Source of the DNA: Areca catechu
Lineage: Eukaryota; Streptophyta; Magnoliopsida; Arecales; Arecaceae
Assembly (NCBI GenBank): GCA_021397845.1
Contig: CM038053.1
Span: 115,832,472-115,896,471, forward strand
Reading direction: 5' to 3'
DNA length: 64,000 bases
Part shown: positions 42,115 through 53,035 of the stretch, piece by piece
Position numbering within the stretch: the first letter of the stretch is position 1
How the letters are laid out: every line of letters starts with the position of its first letter
Program-made: the position numbers and the translations under genes
Notes under the pieces: generated by a model
Databases searched by the model: none
Seen by the model: the letters and a program-made list of their open reading frames with translations, nothing else
Told to the model about the DNA's origin: nothing

Positions 42115-45100
42115 ATAATGATGCTGTCGTGGTCGAGATAACCATCGCCAAGCATCCTGTACACCATATTTCGGTTAATAGTGGGAGCTCCACGGATGTG
42201 CTTTTTTACGATGCTTTCTTTCAGATGAACTTGTCTTATGATCGGCTAAGGCCAATGCACACCCCTCGTGGGATTCACTAGAGATTCTGTGGGAGTTAAG
42301 GGAGAAATCACTCTTCCTGTCACCGCCGGGACTCCACCCCGGCAGAGCACAGTCATGATGACTTTCACTGTCGTCAGACTCCCATCACCGTACAATGCTA
42401 TCTGGGCCACCCTGTGCTCAACTAGCTCGACGCAGTCATTTCCACCAAAAGATTGTTGGTACAGTTCCCTACCCCTTACAGGGTGGGAGAGATGACGGGG
42501 GCAGCTCAGCCCGTCTCGTATTGCTTGCAAGCTGTACCAAGAGCCCAGAGTGCCGAACACGACTCTGACGTTGATGACCTCGACCAAAGGGCGCAGGACC
42601 CTAGGGGTGGCCCCGTTAAGCACCTGTTGACGTACCCTCTTGGCTCGGACCCACTGAAGACGGTGCAGATAGGAGCCCAACTACCGAAAGACGAGCAGAC
42701 TCGCTTGCTGAGCATCCTTCGGGCGAACGCGAATGTATTCGCGTGGTCTGCGGCGGATATGCCAGGTATTCCCCCAGATATCACCACCCATCAGTTGAAG
42801 ATTGATCCGAAGTACCATCCAGTTCGGCAGAAGAAGAGGACCTTTGCTGTAGAAAGGCAGAAGGCGATCAACGACGAGGTGGAGAAGCTCCTCATCGCTG
42901 GTTTCGTCCACGAAGTGCAGTACCCCAGCTGGCTGGCGAACATAGTCATGGTCAAAAAAAACGGAAAGTGGAGGATCTGTGTGGACTACACCGACCTTAA
43001 CCGTGCTTGCCCAAAAGACAGCTTTCCCCTCCCGAAGATTGACCAGCTCGTGGATGCCACTTCGGGGCACCGCCTCCTCTCCTTCATGGATGTGCTCTCC
43101 GGGTACAATCAGATCCAGATGCACCCAGAGGACGAGGAGCATACCACCTTCATCACGGACCGCGAAACATATTGCTACAGAATGATGCCCTTCGGCCTGA
43201 AGAACGTTGGCGCCACGTACCAGCGATTAGTAAATAAGGTCTTCAAAGATCAAATTGGCCGCAACATGCAGGTGTACGTGGATGACATGCTCGTTATGAG
43301 CAAGCCGACCTCGGACCACGTCGACGGCCTGGTGGAGACCTTCCTTAACCTTCGCCTCCACCAAATGAAGTTGAACCCGGCAAAGTGCGCTTTCGGCATG
43401 GCGGCAGGGAAGTTTCTTGGCTTCATGGTAACCCAGAGAGGGATTGAAGCCAACCCGGAGAAGGTCCGAGCGATCCTTGACATGGAGCAGCCCACCTCTA
43501 AGAAGCAAGTCCAGCGACTCACCGGCCGGATAGCAGCCCTGAGCCGGTTCATCTCACGATCTGCTGATCGTTGCCAGCCCTTCTTCAAGGTGCTGAGGAA
43601 GATGCATGACTTCGTTTGGACGAAGGAATGCCAGAAGGCATTCGAAGAGCTAAAGAAGACCCTGGCATCACCACCACTGCTCTCACGGCCAGAGGGAGAA
43701 GAGCTCCTCCTGTATATGGCGGTCACTCCGGAGGCCGTCAGCTCAGTCCTGGTCTAAACAGATGACGGAGGGATCCAGAGACATGTGTACTACACAAGCA
43801 AGCTTCTCCGCGATGTCGAGCTCAGGTACTCTCGATTCGAGAAGTTAATTTTTGCGCTTATTGTCTTCTCAGCATCTCAGGCCTTATTTTCAAGCACACC
43901 CGATCGCGGTCCTGACGGATCAACCGCTAAAGGCCGTACTTAGCCGACCCGACACGTCGGAACATCTGGCAAAGTGGGCACTGAAACTCAGCGATTTCGA
44001 CATCGCCTACCAGCCAAGGTCGTCCATGAAGGCATAGGTACTGGCTGACTTTTAAGTTGAGTGTGCAGGCTTGGACGAGGGGCCGGAAGAGAACCCCCAG
44101 AACCAACAACCAGGACCTGAACCGGAGGACATCTGGGTCCTACATGTGGACGGAGCCTCCAACTCCGGTGGAAGCTCCGTCGAACTCATTCTCGCTAACA
44201 ACGAGGGAGTCGTCGCCGAGTGCGCGCTCCGCCTCCAATTTGCCACCATCAATAACCAGGTGGAGTATGAAGTGCTCCTCGCGGGACTGAGAGTCTCCTG
44301 CGAACTGGGCGTGACTAGCTTGAGGGTCTTCACCGACTCACAATTGGTGGCCGGGCAGATCTCAGGCAAGTTCGAGGCCGGAGACCCTCAAATGTCAAAG
44401 TACCTGGAGTTGGTACGTGCAAGTGCGGCAGGTTTTAAGCGCTTCAGCGTCTCCCACATTCCGCGCGGAGAAAACGCTCGCGCTAACGCCCTCTCTCGGC
44501 TGGCAACCCTACCGAACTCATCCTTGGATCATGCCTACATCAAACATCTTCAGGTCCCGAGCTATGAAGCCCCCGGAGAGGTCTAGCAAGTTACCCCAGA
44601 GCCCAGTTGGATGGACAAGTACGTCAAATACATCACCGACGGTACTTTGCCCGAAGATCGAATAGAAGCCAGCCTCATCAAAAGGAAGGCCGTGCACTTT
44701 GGGTGCTGATAGATGGATTACTCTACCGGAGGTCCTACTCCTACCCACTCCTCAAATGCTTGAGACCCACGGAGGCAGCAGTCGTGCTTCAGGAGATACA
44801 TGAAGGCCTCTGCGGGAATCATGTGGGGGGCAGAACTCTGGCATACAAGGCCCTCCGCCAGGGATACTTCTGGGAAACGATGAGAGAGGACGTAGCCAAC
44901 TTTGTCAAGAGGTGTGACCGCTGTCAACGTCACGCCATTGTGCAACGTCAGTCGGCTGCGCCGCTCTCCCAGCTCTCCGCCCCTGGCCATTTGCCCAGTG
45001 GGGCATGGACATCCTTGGCCCCTTTCCTCTCGTGCCGGGGCAGCGTAAGTTCTTGATAGTCGCCATCGACTACTTCACGAAGTAGGTCGAGGCTGAGCCG

Positions 45101-45841
45101 TTAGCCCGGATCACGGAAGCAAATGTCAGCAAATTCTTCTGGAAATCAATCATATGCCGCTTCGGACTCCCTCACACCATCATCACCGACAACGGATGAC
45201 AGTTCAACAATCGGGAGTTCGAGGAGTTCTGTAATGATCTCAGCATTCGTCATCGCTTCACCTCGGTAGCACACCCTCAGACCAATGGGAAAGCCGAGGT
45301 GACAAACCGAACCATCCTTCAAGGGCTCCGGAACAGGTTGGATCAAGCCAAAGATAGATGGGCTGAAGAACTTCCCAGTGTCCTATGGACGTACCACACA
45401 ATGCCAAGGATGGCCACGGATGAAACTCCATTCAACCTTGTCTTCGATGCAGAAGCGGTGATTCCGATGGAACTTAATCTGCCAACATTGCGTGTAGAGC
45501 AATACGACGAAGCCGAGAACCCGGCACGGCTCCTGCTCAATCTAGATCTGCTTGAAGAGTTGAGGGATAAGGCTCCAGTTCGTATGGCGGCCGACCGGCA
45601 ATGGGTGGCCAGATACTACAACTCCAAGATGAGACCGAAGTCCTTCCGCCCAGGTGACCTAGTGCTGTGATGGGCGGAAGCCTCCCAACCTCGAGAGTGT
45701 GGTAAGCTCTCTCCAAACTGGGAAGGCCCTTACAGGGTGGTCAAAGCCCTACCTCTAAGCGCCTACTATCTCGCCGAGCTCGATAGGGCACGGTTTCTGC
45801 GGACGTGGAATGTCGCAAATCTAAGGATGTATTACCAATGA
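42115..45841 (+). pseudogene. Degenerate pol of E: PR-RT-RNase H-second RNase H-integrase
   Basis: The protease active-site motif reads VNSGSS (Asn at 42177-42179 where Asp is expected), followed by LPVTAGTPPRQSTVMMTFTV. RT spans about 42800-43300 (GKWRICVDYTDLNRACPKDS, GYNQIQMHPEDE, YCYRMMPFGLKN, YVDD about 43274). The first RNase H spans about 43490-44050 with frameshifts near 43870. The second, archaeal-like RNase H runs 44130-44510 (LHVDGASNSGG, NNQVEYEVLLAGL, FTDSQLVAGQISG, RGENARANALSRLA). Integrase has an HHCC zinc module (GNHVGGRTL...CDRCQRHA, about 44811-44935) and a core with FLIVAIDYFTK, TDNG and HPQTNGKAEVTNR (about 45050-45310). Stops occur at 43756, 44035, 44584, 45083 and 45197. 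Confidence 0.92.
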
Positions 45842-45984
45842 TGTAAGACTTCCTAAACATTAATAATGAAATTCTCTATAGTGTAATGCTGGTCTCTGTC
45901 TCGTAGGACTATCGTCGCTCGGCCTTAGATCTGGCTAACGAAGGTGAGGCAAAAGTCCCACATGCAATTCGTGGGAAACACGAA

Positions 45985-46260
45985 GCCCGGATTCCAGCCC
46001 GGATGAAAGCCCGGAGTTCAATCCAGATGAACGCCCGGATCCCAGTCCGAATGAAAGCCCGGACCTCAGTCCGGATGACCGCCCGGAACCCAGTTCTGGC
46101 ACGAAGCTCGGAACCCAGTTCCGGTACCGAGCTTGGATTCCAATATGGATGAAAGCTCGGAGTTCAATCCGGATGACCGCACGGAACCCAGTTCTGGCAC
46201 AAAGCCCGGAGCTCAATCCAGATGAAAGACACGGAACCCAGTTCTGGTAACAAAAGTCCC
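45985..46260 (+). repeat. Short tandem repeats between pol and the antisense ORF of E
   Basis: About ten imperfect copies of a 25-32 bp unit alternate GATGA(A/C)(A/C)GCCCGGA with CCCAGTTC(C/T)GG or TCAATCCGGATG. The unit is partly self-complementary (CCGGA...TCCGG), so it could fold into hairpins. Minus-strand frames through it (45935-46348) translate to simple repeats and are not genes. Confidence 0.7.
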
Positions 46261-47274
46261 GGCACCAAAGACTCATGAAGTACAAACCGGAAACTCCAGG
46301 AATCCCACGCCCAAGCCTAGAGGCCTCCTGAACCTGATTTCTGGCCAAGAGTCAGAATCGAATTTCAAATCATAGTCGCAGACTTGGCTCCGACACCAAA
46401 AAAAACCAGGGGACTCAGGCCCGCCATCAACAAAGGAGCAAAGCAAAGAGCCAAGACAAGAACACTATGTAAAAAGGAAAAAGAGCTTCATTTCTAAGTG
46501 TAAGGGTTTCATACATATGAAAGGGACCCGACAGATCGGGGGACCCGACAGATCGGGCGACCCGAAAGAACAAAATGAAAACCCTACACTAGAATACAAT
46601 ATGAAGGACCCGAGGTCACTTCATCGCTAGCTCCGTCCCAGGTTGGGAAGCCTCAGCATCGCCGGTTGCCTCCCCAGCTGGTCATCCGGTGGACCCCTCG
46701 TCGGCTGCTCCCAGTGCCGCTGACTCAGGCTGCTCCCTGGGGCCACCGAGGATGACTTCGGCCAAATCTAGCTCTGGGAAGAGGGAGGCCACCTTCCCCC
46801 GGTAGAGCTCAAAGCCTTTCAAGGAGTCCAAGGCAGCCTCGTGGATCTCATCCTTGAACTCTTGGGAAGCCTGGACTTAGGCACGGCCTCCTAGGCATCC
46901 CCTTGCGCAGCCTCTAGCAGCCCCGAGACGTAAGAAGTCTTCTTTTTGGCTGCCGTCAGCTTTGCCAAGACCTCATCGACCTGACTCTCCAGCGATCGGG
47001 ATCGCCCCTCTAGACGAGAGATCTCCGCCACGTCCTCATCAGCACGGCGCTGAGTCAAGATCCTCTCCTCGGACTGGGAGGCCTCGAGGTCCCTGATGCG
47101 CCCTTCAGCATGGGCTAGATCTCCTCGGAGAGCCTTGTTGCTCTCCCTCAGCTCGTGACCTTTCTCTACTAGGTCCTTCACATTGGCCAAGAGCTTGCCT
47201 AGCTTCTCCCTTTTGGCCTCCTTCCTCGCCAAAGTAGTGAGGAAGTCGCGAAGCAGGAGCACATCAGTCTCGAT

Positions 47275-47343
47275 CTACATCAAAGATAAGTTCAAATTCT
47301 TTAAAGATCCAACTGGAACATTAAAAAAGGTGCTGATACTCAC
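47275..47343 (-). other. Predicted intron 2 of the antisense ORF
   Basis: The minus-strand donor GTGAGTATC follows CTTTTCACG, and the acceptor TTTGATGTAG precedes ATCGAGACTGATGTGC. 69 bp, AT-rich. Removing it brings QLFT next to IETDVLLLRDF in frame. Confidence 0.65.
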
Positions 47344-47846
47344 CGTGAAAAGCTGGGGAAGGATCCCGAGCAGTGCAGCCGAGTAGTCCCGGCCACCTCT
47401 CAAGCGGCGGTCCCGAGGATGGGCCGTATACTCCATCATCCTTTCTGCAAAGCCCTGGTCCCGGATGACGGAGGCATTACCAGGAATCCCCATCGATGCG
47501 AGGCGGGGCTCGGAGGAGGGCTGCGCGGGAGTCCCTTCGGCGCGCGAAGATGTGGTCTGCGAGGTCGCCGCCACCATCACGGCTGCCGTCAGAGCACTGG
47601 TCGCAGCGACCGTCAGAGGCAACGGTCGCTCCTCCCTGCCCCCGTCGATGTCAACGATCTCTGGGGCAGGAGGTTGCTACTGAGGTGGCCAAGTCCTGTC
47701 CACCGCCCTCTGCCCCGAGGTCGTAGTGGGCTTGGCCCCTTGATCCATCTCCGTACGGGCCCTCTTCGATGCAGTGTCCTGGGCCCCGGCCAAAGCGCTT
47801 CTCTTCCGAGCCGACTCCACCAGGCTATCCACCGAAAACTTCATCC

Positions 47847-47925
47847 CTGAGAAAGAAAAAGATCAAAAGAGAATCAGCACCAAAAAAAAAAAGAAAGAAA
47901 AGAAAACGGAGGCTCGGAGCCTCAC
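47847..47925 (-). other. Predicted intron 1 of the antisense ORF
   Basis: The minus-strand donor GTGAGG follows GGACGATTG, and the acceptor TTTCTTTCTCAG precedes GGATGAAGTTTTC. The 79-bp intron is pyrimidine-rich with a T-run, typical of plants. Confidence 0.6.
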
Positions 47926-49282
47926 CAATCGTCCGGATCGGGCTAACCCCTGCCTCGAACAACTTCGATGGAGGGAACCACGTCACCTAACAGCTAGGAG
48001 AAGACCTCTTGGTCAGCCGGCTCAACCTGGGAGTTCCGGTTCGGGAACCGGTCTGGCTCACTCCAAACCCAATCAACGTCCCCGACCGAGGCAAAGAAGA
48101 ATCGGTTCTTCCACCCCTTGATAGATGTGGAGAGGTCGAATCGAAGGCATTTAGGCTGGGGAGAGAGGTACCACCAACCATCATCGGAGTAGCGCTTCAG
48201 GATAAACAGGACCCTAAACAGCGAAAAACAGGCAACGAACCCATGGAAGTGACAAAAGACGATGAAGGCGAAGATAACCCTGAAGGTATTAGGAACCAAC
48301 TGGGCTGGGACGAGGCGGAAATTGCTAAGAAAAGAAAGGATGAAAGGGTGGAGCAAAAAACGAAGACCCCCGGCGAGGAAGTCTTCGTAGAAAGCAACCC
48401 GGCCAAGGCCGCTCGAGGTAACTTGCTCCCCGACTCGGGAGCGAGAGCTAGATGGAATCCAAAACCCCAAACATGTCCCGGATCCAAGAAAGATCATCTT
48501 GGGTCATTGTCAAAGCGAAACCGGAGGGACCGGAAGAAGCCTCTGCCACCGGAGGGGCGACGGCAGAGATGGGAGGAACAAGGACAGCAAAAGGAACCCT
48601 AGGAGCCCTAGGGCTTACGATGGTAATTCCACCGGGAAGCAATCACCTCCGGACGTCGAGGGGAACGTCATCCTCCGACGAGGAGGACGATGGAGTTCTC
48701 AGCCGGGAAGGACCGGCCTCGTCCGGGTTAGAAGAGAAGCGAGGGCGATGGCCTGAAGGAGCCATCGAGAAAGAGGGGATTTGAGAAGAGGAAAAGAACC
48801 TAGAGAAAGGTCCAGTTCACCTAAGATGGAGGAGAGGACTGAGGTTTGAGAAGAAACAGAAGAGAAAATGAAGATCATCGGGTACTCACCAGATTGTTTT
48901 AGCAAAGAAAGGCGGCCCGAGAGATGGACCGCTGCAACCATCGGCGAGGTGTGAGAAAGCCAAAAGACCTCGTTTCCGAAAAGTCCCCTCTTTTCAAAGC
49001 CAATCGAGAGCAGCCGTACAACCTCTTTTCGCCTGTGCCATCGGATGAGCGCCACGTGTGAAGATGCCCGACAACGACCCTTCAGTTTGCTACGAACCGT
49101 CTTGAGTCTGGCATGGCGCAATTATGGTCCATCAAACTCGCAAACGTGGTGCCTGCATATTAGACCTCGGGCGCGACAAGCGGAGCGGCAATAATCGTGG
49201 CAATTATCATGCAAGATTTGTCCTCCCACGTCATCTCTGTATTAACTCCCCACGTCCCAACCGCGGCGCTTCGATAGGACTT

Positions 49283-49298
49283 GGGAGTGGGGGACAAA
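49283..49298 (+). other. Polypurine tract of E
   Basis: GGGAGTGGGGGACAAA abuts the 3' LTR opening TGATATGG at 49299. Confidence 0.85.
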
Positions 49299-50960
49299 TG
49301 ATATGGCAAAATCGCTGACGTGGAGTACACCTCGAACCCTGCTGGCAGACAGACAGGAAAACAGCACCGCACCAAATTCCCTTCCGGGCTCCCTTGCCAG
49401 ATGGCCTGATCAACGATCACGCCTATCTCGAGTCTAGCTCGGCGCTCCCGCTCCTTCGCCAGGTGGGGTCCACCTCGGCGGAAGTCAAGCATGCCTTCCG
49501 CTCCTTCGCCAGGTGGCCCCCCCAAGAGGGGTCCATCTCGGCCGGAGTAAAGCGCGGTCCCACTCCCTCGCCAGATGGCTCCCCAAGGGTCAAGCACACC
49601 TCGATCTAAGTGGAGCGATGTCCTGCTCCTTCACCAGGTAGCCCCCAAGACGGGTCCACCTCGGTCGAAGTCGAGCCTGTTGCTGCTCCTTCGCCAGGTG
49701 GCACCCCTAGATGGGTCCATCTCGATCGAAGTCAAAACTGCCTCTGCTCCTTTGCCAGGTGGCACCCCCAGATGGGTCCACCTCGGTCAAAGTCAAGCGT
49801 GCCTCTGCTCCTTCGCCTGGTGGCACCCCCAGATGGGTCCACCTCGACCGAAGTCGAGCTCGGCATTCCTGCTCCTTCACTTGGTGGCGCTCCCAGATGA
49901 GTCCACCTCGGCCGAAGTCGAGCCTGCCTCTACTCCTTTGCCAGTTGGCACCCCCAGATGGATCCACCTCGACCGAAGTCGAGCTCGACATTCCTGCTCC
50001 TTCGCCAGGTGGCGCCCCCAATGGGTCCACCTCGGCCGAAGTCGAGCCTACCTCTGCTCCTTCGCCAGGTAGCACCCCCAGATGGGTCCACCTCGACCAA
50101 AGTCGAGCTCGGCAATCCTGCTCCTTCGCCAGGTGGCACCCCCAAATGGGTCCACCTCGACCGAAGTCGAGCCTGTCTCTACTCCTTCGCCAGGTGGCAC
50201 CCCCAGATGGGTCCACCTCGACCGAAGTCGAGCCTGCCTCCGCTCCTTCGCCAAGTGGCTCCCACAGGCTGGGTCCACCTCGATCGAAGTCGTGCCTTCT
50301 CCGTGGAAGCATCGGGAGGACCGAAGGCGCCGGCTCCAAGGGCGCTACTAAGGCTGGCACGCGTGGTGTGGCGTGCCCAGTACGGCACCCCAGATCTGTA
50401 ACGATGCGCGTAACCTTGTTTGCACCGGTTCGAGAGAGACGCTCTGATCGAGATGTCAGATCCTATGATCGATCGCCTGGACTATCCCGATGGGGAGGGC
50501 CACGTTCAACATCTCAAATCCAAGGGCGGCTGTGCCTGGATCGAGGCCCCGCCTAGTTCCCCCCTTGACGGCGGACGAGACGAGCTCATAACTTAACTCC
50601 CAACTGTGAGAGGAAGCAACATCGGGAGAGCGGCCAACGAACACCGTTGACCTCTAAGCCCCCTAGAGGGGGAGAATCGAGGCATCGAAGCAACCGACGA
50701 CCTATAAAGCACCAACGGGCAAGGAGCAAGGTAAGCGATCAAGAGGGTGGTAAACACACGAAGGGAGAAAACAGGTGACTCAGAGGCAAATGCTCCTACA
50801 AGCCCAGCCATAGCAACTTGAGCGCCAACCCTCTCTCACTCTCTCACTCTCTCGCTCAACCCTTGTTTTGTAGGTCCGGGAATGCTAGGATTCCGGAGTA
50901 AAAGGGCAGATGTCCGGCGCCAACCCACAACTACTGGCCACAGCGGTATGGTCGGCAACA
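49299..50960 (+). repeat. 3' LTR of E, with TSD GATAG after it
   Basis: 1,662 bp. It has the same ends as 38560-40385, minisatellite copies at 49440-50310, the TATA-like box TATAAAG (50703-50709), then ACTCTCTCACTCTCTC (about 50836) and TTTTGTAGGTCCGGGAATG before GGTCGGCAACA. GATAG at 50961-50965. Confidence 0.93.
49440..50310 (+). repeat. Minisatellite of 61-64 bp in the 3' LTR of E
   Basis: About 14 copies of the same unit as 38690-39570 with the same two alternating variants. Long frames on both strands across it (up to 281 codons, 49711-50556) are by-products of the repeat. Confidence 0.88.
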
Positions 50961-50965
50961 GATAG

Positions 50966-51380
50966 CATGATATGTTAAGATTGCATGCCAACATGGCCCC
51001 TACCTAGTACCAGCATGATTAGCAATACATTGATCAGTATAAACAGAAAATTCTCCTTCGCAAGCATTTTTATCAAGTTATAACTAGTTATTGGTGATAT
51101 TACCAAGATCAAGAAGTTACTACATTCTATAAAAAGCTTTCAGTCATAATTCCAATGGAGTCATTATTTTCTTGAGAAATGAAAATATGTTGAGATTGCT
51201 CTAAGAAGGCTTCATATTGCACAAAAAGTGATTAGGGTTCCAACGTTTAATAATAATTCCAATCAATAATGAAAAAACCAAGCATTCTTCCATAGAAATA
51301 AAATCTTGCAACATTTCCCTATATCAATTAAGTAGTCCAAGAAAAAAGGAAGGTTGCCTATAATTCCCTAGAGCTGCTAT
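50966..51380. other. Host sequence between E and Copia element F
   Basis: AT-rich with no open frame. It continues the sequence interrupted at 38559. No PPR first exon is recognisable here. Confidence 0.5.
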
Positions 51381-52040
51381 TGTTGGAAGATTGTAATATT
51401 TAAATAATAACTGAAGAAAAGGAGAGGAAGGGCCCAATGGACATGTATAGTCTCCTGTCAGAAATAAATAAACAAGTGAGAGAAGAAGGGGCCAATGGAT
51501 GTCTATGGTTATTTTTCCAATAAGACATTTTCAAGATATCTCTATCGGATAGACTTCAATTTTTTAAATTGAAGTCTCATGACATTGGAGAGGTGCTTTT
51601 GCATTGTTTCACCATTTTAAGACAACTATTGGTATCAAACTTTAGTTTAAACTGAAGAGTCATGTTTTTATGGATTGAAAAGTCATGTATCTACAGATCA
51701 AAATGTCACGTATCTAGAAAAATGCCTTTGCACTATTTGGACTCTATAAATACAAAACCTTGTGATCAAAAATAAAAATCTTCTCACTTCCCTTCCATCT
51801 TAAAACTTTTATTCTTCCTTCTCACTTCTAAAAAGTTTCTTAGAGAGATCTTGGGAACCTCTCAAAATGGCTATCTACAGAATTCCATAAGGCTGTTATA
51901 TCCTAAGCATGATGTGCCACAAACTTGTTAGCAAACTTATTTGAGTGGGGGCAAATATCACCTTAAAGATAGCGATTTACGTGCCTTAGATTCTTAAATT
52001 GTTCTATCATTTTCTCCAATCAAACCACTCTTCCCCAACA
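51381..52040 (+). repeat. 5' LTR of Copia element F
   Basis: 660 bp from TGTTGGAAGATTG to TTCCCCAACA, giving the inverted ends TGTTGG/CCAACA. TATAAATA at 51745-51752 is a good promoter box. The sequence after the LTR (ATTTTAAGGTGATATTC) does not match the common tRNA-Met PBS, so this family may use another primer. Confidence 0.75.
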
Positions 52041-52060
52041 ATTTTAAGGTGATATTCATG

Positions 52061-52960
52061 ATGGCTACTAAATCAAGTACCATTTTCAAAGTTATGAATC
52101 AAGAATTTGTCAAATTGAATCAATTTGATGGAACCAACTTCACTCTGGGATAAGATGATGTTTCTCCTGATTGCATTGAAGATTGCATATGTGAGACCCA
52201 ACCCTGCAGCCTTTTCCAATGAAAACACCACCAGATACTGAAGAGATTAAGAATGAACGGAAGAGGTGACAAGAGGATGAATTTGTTCATTGAGGCCACA
52301 TTCCAAATGCATTGTTTGACAATCTCTATGACCTCAAGAAATTTAGAAGCGTTGGAAAAGAAATATACTATTGAAAGGCAACATATGGATAAATTTCTGA
52401 TCATGAAATATTTTGAATTTACACTGATTAACAAGATATCCATTATGGATCACGTACATGAATTACAAATTCTGATTAATAGACTCCGCGATCTTAAAAT
52501 TATCATTCCTAAGTTACTTCAAGTGGAGGCAATTATTATGAAACTTCCTCCTACCTGGAATGATTACAGGAAAAAACTTCTATATATGGCAGAAGATTTC
52601 ACTACAGTACACATATTCAAGCATCTTAAAATTGAGAAAGAATCTAGAAAACGTGATGTTGTGCATTTGAATTCTAACATGAACACTGTTAGTAAACATG
52701 GGTCTAATAAAATCCAAAACCATAAATACCAAAACAGTCTTAGAGTGCAAAAAAACAAGTTCTGGTTTCAACAAGAATAGCAATCCGAACAAAAAGAATA
52801 AATCATGTTATCATTATGAAAAACAAAGGCCATTATATTCGTGAGTGCAGATACTGTAACAATAAAAAAAATCAATAAAAATACTACTAACAATAATGCA
52901 AATATGGTGGAAGAAGAAGCCAAAAAGATTTTGTTGCTATGATTTCGACATTGCAAGTTG
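52061..52960 (+). pseudogene. Degenerate gag of Copia element F
   Basis: Starts MATKSSTIFKVMNQ at 52061, then FVKLNQFDGTNFTL and a stop. After frameshifts it reads LEKKYTIERQHMDKFLIMKYF, VHELQILINRLRDLKI and KLPPTWNDYRKKLLYMAEDF (about 52350-52605), the UBN2-like Copia gag domain. A degraded zinc knuckle follows (CYHYEK, then a shift, GHYIRECRYC, about 52806-52860). The last recognisable piece, FDWWLVTS near 53000, corresponds to the DWW-DSGA start of protease. It encodes a capsid protein and is non-functional. Confidence 0.8.
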
Positions 52961-53035
52961 GTATGGTCATTGGATTAACCATGGCAATTATGAACCAATC
53001 TTTTGATTGGTGGCTTGTGACGAGTTTCATAAATA

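Larger units (their letters stand above)
46616..48765 (-). pseudogene. Spliced antisense ORF of a Tat element (putative gypsy-type transposon protein)
   Basis: Starts MAPSGHRPRFSSNPDEAGPS at 48765 on the minus strand. A low-complexity acidic start leads, after a frameshift near 48445, to a domain reading VAFYEDFLAGGLRFLLHPFI, then LVPNTFRVIFAFIVFCHFHG and SSIKGWKNRFFF (about 48420-48090), as in the plant family Pfam calls putative gypsy type transposon (PF04195, by recollection). Two short introns are apparent: 47847-47925 (GTGAGG...TTCTCAG) and 47275-47343 (GTGAGT...TTTGATGTAG). Exon 3 encodes a long coiled coil (LLLRDFLTTLARKEAKREK onward, 47262-46891), then an acidic tail ending at 46616. 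Stops at about 48650 and 46890 and frameshifts degrade it. Similar antisense genes occur in Grande and RIRE2-like elements. Function unknown. Confidence 0.75.
38560..50960 (+). mobile_element. Full-length Tat-lineage Ty3/Gypsy retrotransposon E
   Basis: LTRs 38560-40385 and 49299-50960 open TGATATGGCAAAA(C/T)CGCT and end GGTCGGCAACA. The perfect TSD GATAG lies at 38555-38559 and 50961-50965. Order: PBS, gag, protease, RT, RNase H, a second RNase H, integrase, spacer with tandem repeats, antisense ORF, PPT, LTR. The doubled RNase H and an antisense ORF mark the Tat clade. GC content is much higher than the flanks. gag and pol carry stops and frameshifts. It is inserted upstream of, or in an intron of, the PPR gene in opposite orientation to that gene. 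Confidence 0.93.
51381..53035 (+). mobile_element. 5' part of a truncated Ty1/Copia element F
   Basis: A complete 5' LTR (51381-52040) and a gag region are followed by an abrupt break at about 53035, at the start of the protease region, where another LTR-like sequence begins. Its continuation and 3' LTR are not seen in the window. Confidence 0.75.

Noticed and set aside
42246..43726. Minus-strand frames of up to 158 codons opposite the RT of E
   Set aside because: Shadow frames in GC-rich RT sequence; the sense strand has YVDD and other RT motifs.
49575..50556. 281-codon plus-strand frame and 217-codon minus-strand frame
   Set aside because: Same minisatellite in the right LTR; several frames are open at once, which shows a repeat artefact.
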